Of a stretch of DNA of 64,000 nt, positions 63,463 through 64,000 are shown piece by piece. The notes under the pieces were generated by a model. That model did not search any database, was not told where the DNA came from, and saw only the letters and a program-made list of their open reading frames with translations. The translations under genes and the position numbers were made by a program. This DNA comes from Mycobacteriales bacterium (lineage in GTDB: Bacteria > Actinomycetota > Actinomycetes > JAFAQI01), in NCBI GenBank assembly GCA_035504215.1, contig DATJSI010000050.1, positions 72,340 through 136,339 of the forward strand, written 5' to 3'. Numbering within the stretch: the stretch's first letter is position 1; each line of letters opens with the position of its first letter.

Positions 63463-64000
63463 TCACGCGCTGACGGCGGGCGGCATGCCGACCCGGCGCA
63501 GCCAGGCCGCCGGGTCGCGGATCTCCGCACCGCTCGGCAGCTGCTCCGGCGAGGACCACACCACGTTGAGGCCGGGCATGCCGACGCTTGCGATGACGGC
63601 CCGCACGAACGCGGCTCCCTCGGCGTACTGCTTGAGCTTCATCTCGATCCCGAGCAGCCGACGGACGATCTTCGCGACCGGGTTGGCTTGCTGGCGACGG
63701 CGGTCGAAGCGCTGGCGGATGGTGCCGACCGACGGGATCACCGACGGCCCGACCAGGTCCATGACCACGTCGGCATGCCCTTCGAGCAGGCTCATCAGGC
63801 CCGTGATCCGGTCGAGGACCGCACGCTGCTCGGGGGTCTGGATCAGCTCGACCAGGCTGGCCTCCCGTCGGCCCCGCGCGACGTCGTTGATGCCGCTCGC
63901 GGCGGAGCGCAACCGGTCCAGCAGGGCCGCGGCGTCGAGGTCGGACAGCAGCAGGAACTCGCGCAGCAGGTCCTGGACGTGCCGGTGCAACCAGGGCGCA
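63463..64000 (-). CDS. Zinc-dependent metalloprotease (DUF2342 family), N-terminal part outside window
   Basis: Only the C-terminal 179 residues are visible; the gene runs off the right edge. LLEGHADVVMDLVGPSVIPS, then VGTIRQRFDRRR, and the terminal GAAFVRAVIASVGMPGLNVV and DPAAWLRR match the actinobacterial DUF2342 family (compare Rv3626c), often labelled 'coenzyme F420 biosynthesis associated' or zinc metalloprotease. The EGHA segment contributes metal-binding residues. Its place before tilS is the conserved arrangement. The substrate is unknown. Confidence 0.88.
   Translation of the reverse strand, partial: APWLHRHVQDLLREFLLLSDLDAAALLDRLRSAASGINDVARGRREASLVELIQTPEQRAVLDRITGLMSLLEGHADVVMDLVGPSVIPSVGTIRQRFDRRRQQANPVAKIVRRLLGIEMKLKQYAEGAAFVRAVIASVGMPGLNVVWSSPEQLPSGAEIRDPAAWLRRVGMPPAVSA

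Overview
The window is high-GC chromosomal DNA from an actinobacterium. The markers are lsr2, bldC, the 32-residue ribosomal protein bS22, a rex-hem operon, DUF3180 and DUF2520 genes, frequent GTG starts and many 4-bp stop/start overlaps. Gene order resembles two blocks of the Mycobacterium tuberculosis chromosome as I remember it: Rv0495c-Rv0529 (proC, haem, cytochrome c biogenesis) and Rv3585-Rv3626c (radA, disA, clpC, lsr2, lysS, pan, fol, ftsH, tilS). Gene content differs from mycobacteria (chemotaxis-type genes, a lone nuoD, BldC), so a non-mycobacterial lineage such as a Frankia/Jatrophihabitans-like group is plausible, but the sequence does not prove it. I found no rRNA, tRNA, insertion sequence, prophage or CRISPR array. 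Coding density is very high and no gene-free stretch reaches 300 bases.

Region 1 (1-31.8 kb). Left edge: a partial receiver-domain protein coupled to a DUF4229 membrane protein, then bldC. A minus-strand operon follows: hemL - phosphoglycerate-mutase-like - ResA/TlpA lipoprotein - ccdA - resB - ccsB (system II cytochrome c maturation). A beta-lactamase-fold serine hydrolase separates it from rex - hemA - hemC - cobA/hemD - hemB - TMEM175-like (frameshifted). The rex promoter carries a clear Rex operator overlapping its -35 element, so NADH/NAD+ redox state probably tunes haem synthesis. Then come DUF349, a membrane protein, a glutaredoxin-like protein, an acyl-CoA-synthetase-like ligase, a class A penicillin-binding protein, a HAD phosphatase, a PlsC-like acyltransferase, an SDR/epimerase, a SAM hydroxide adenosyltransferase-family protein, bS22, an excisionase-like HTH protein, capA (frameshifted), acuC, proC, proline dehydrogenase, a methyltransferase, a TIM-barrel isomerase and a cysteine-rich Rv0495c-like protein.

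Region 2 (31.8-47.0 kb). radA and disA (DNA repair, c-di-AMP) face a compact cheB-cheR-cheW operon without cheA or a receptor gene in view. A membrane-anchored protein, mutY, a glycerophosphodiesterase, clpC, lsr2, lysS, coaX, panC and a DUF2520 gene follow. panD is missing from its usual place between panC and coaX.

Region 3 (47.0-57.0 kb) looks like an accessory insert inside the conserved order: a MidA-family methyltransferase, a histidine kinase/LuxR-type regulator pair divergent from an ABC-2 exporter (with a helically phased direct repeat between them), a lone full-length nuoD and a betaine/choline-type ABC importer.

Region 4 (57.0-64 kb) returns to core genes: DUF3180, folK, folB, an NTF2-like gene and folP (tightly overlapping, but without folE), ftsH, hpt, tilS and a truncated DUF2342 metalloprotease. 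Two genes (TMEM175-like and capA) carry single-base frameshifts in low-complexity tracts, which may be assembly errors. Nothing here is a clearly undescribed system. The best leads are the exporter-locus operator repeat, the Rex operator cluster, the orphan chemosensory operon and the lone nuoD.
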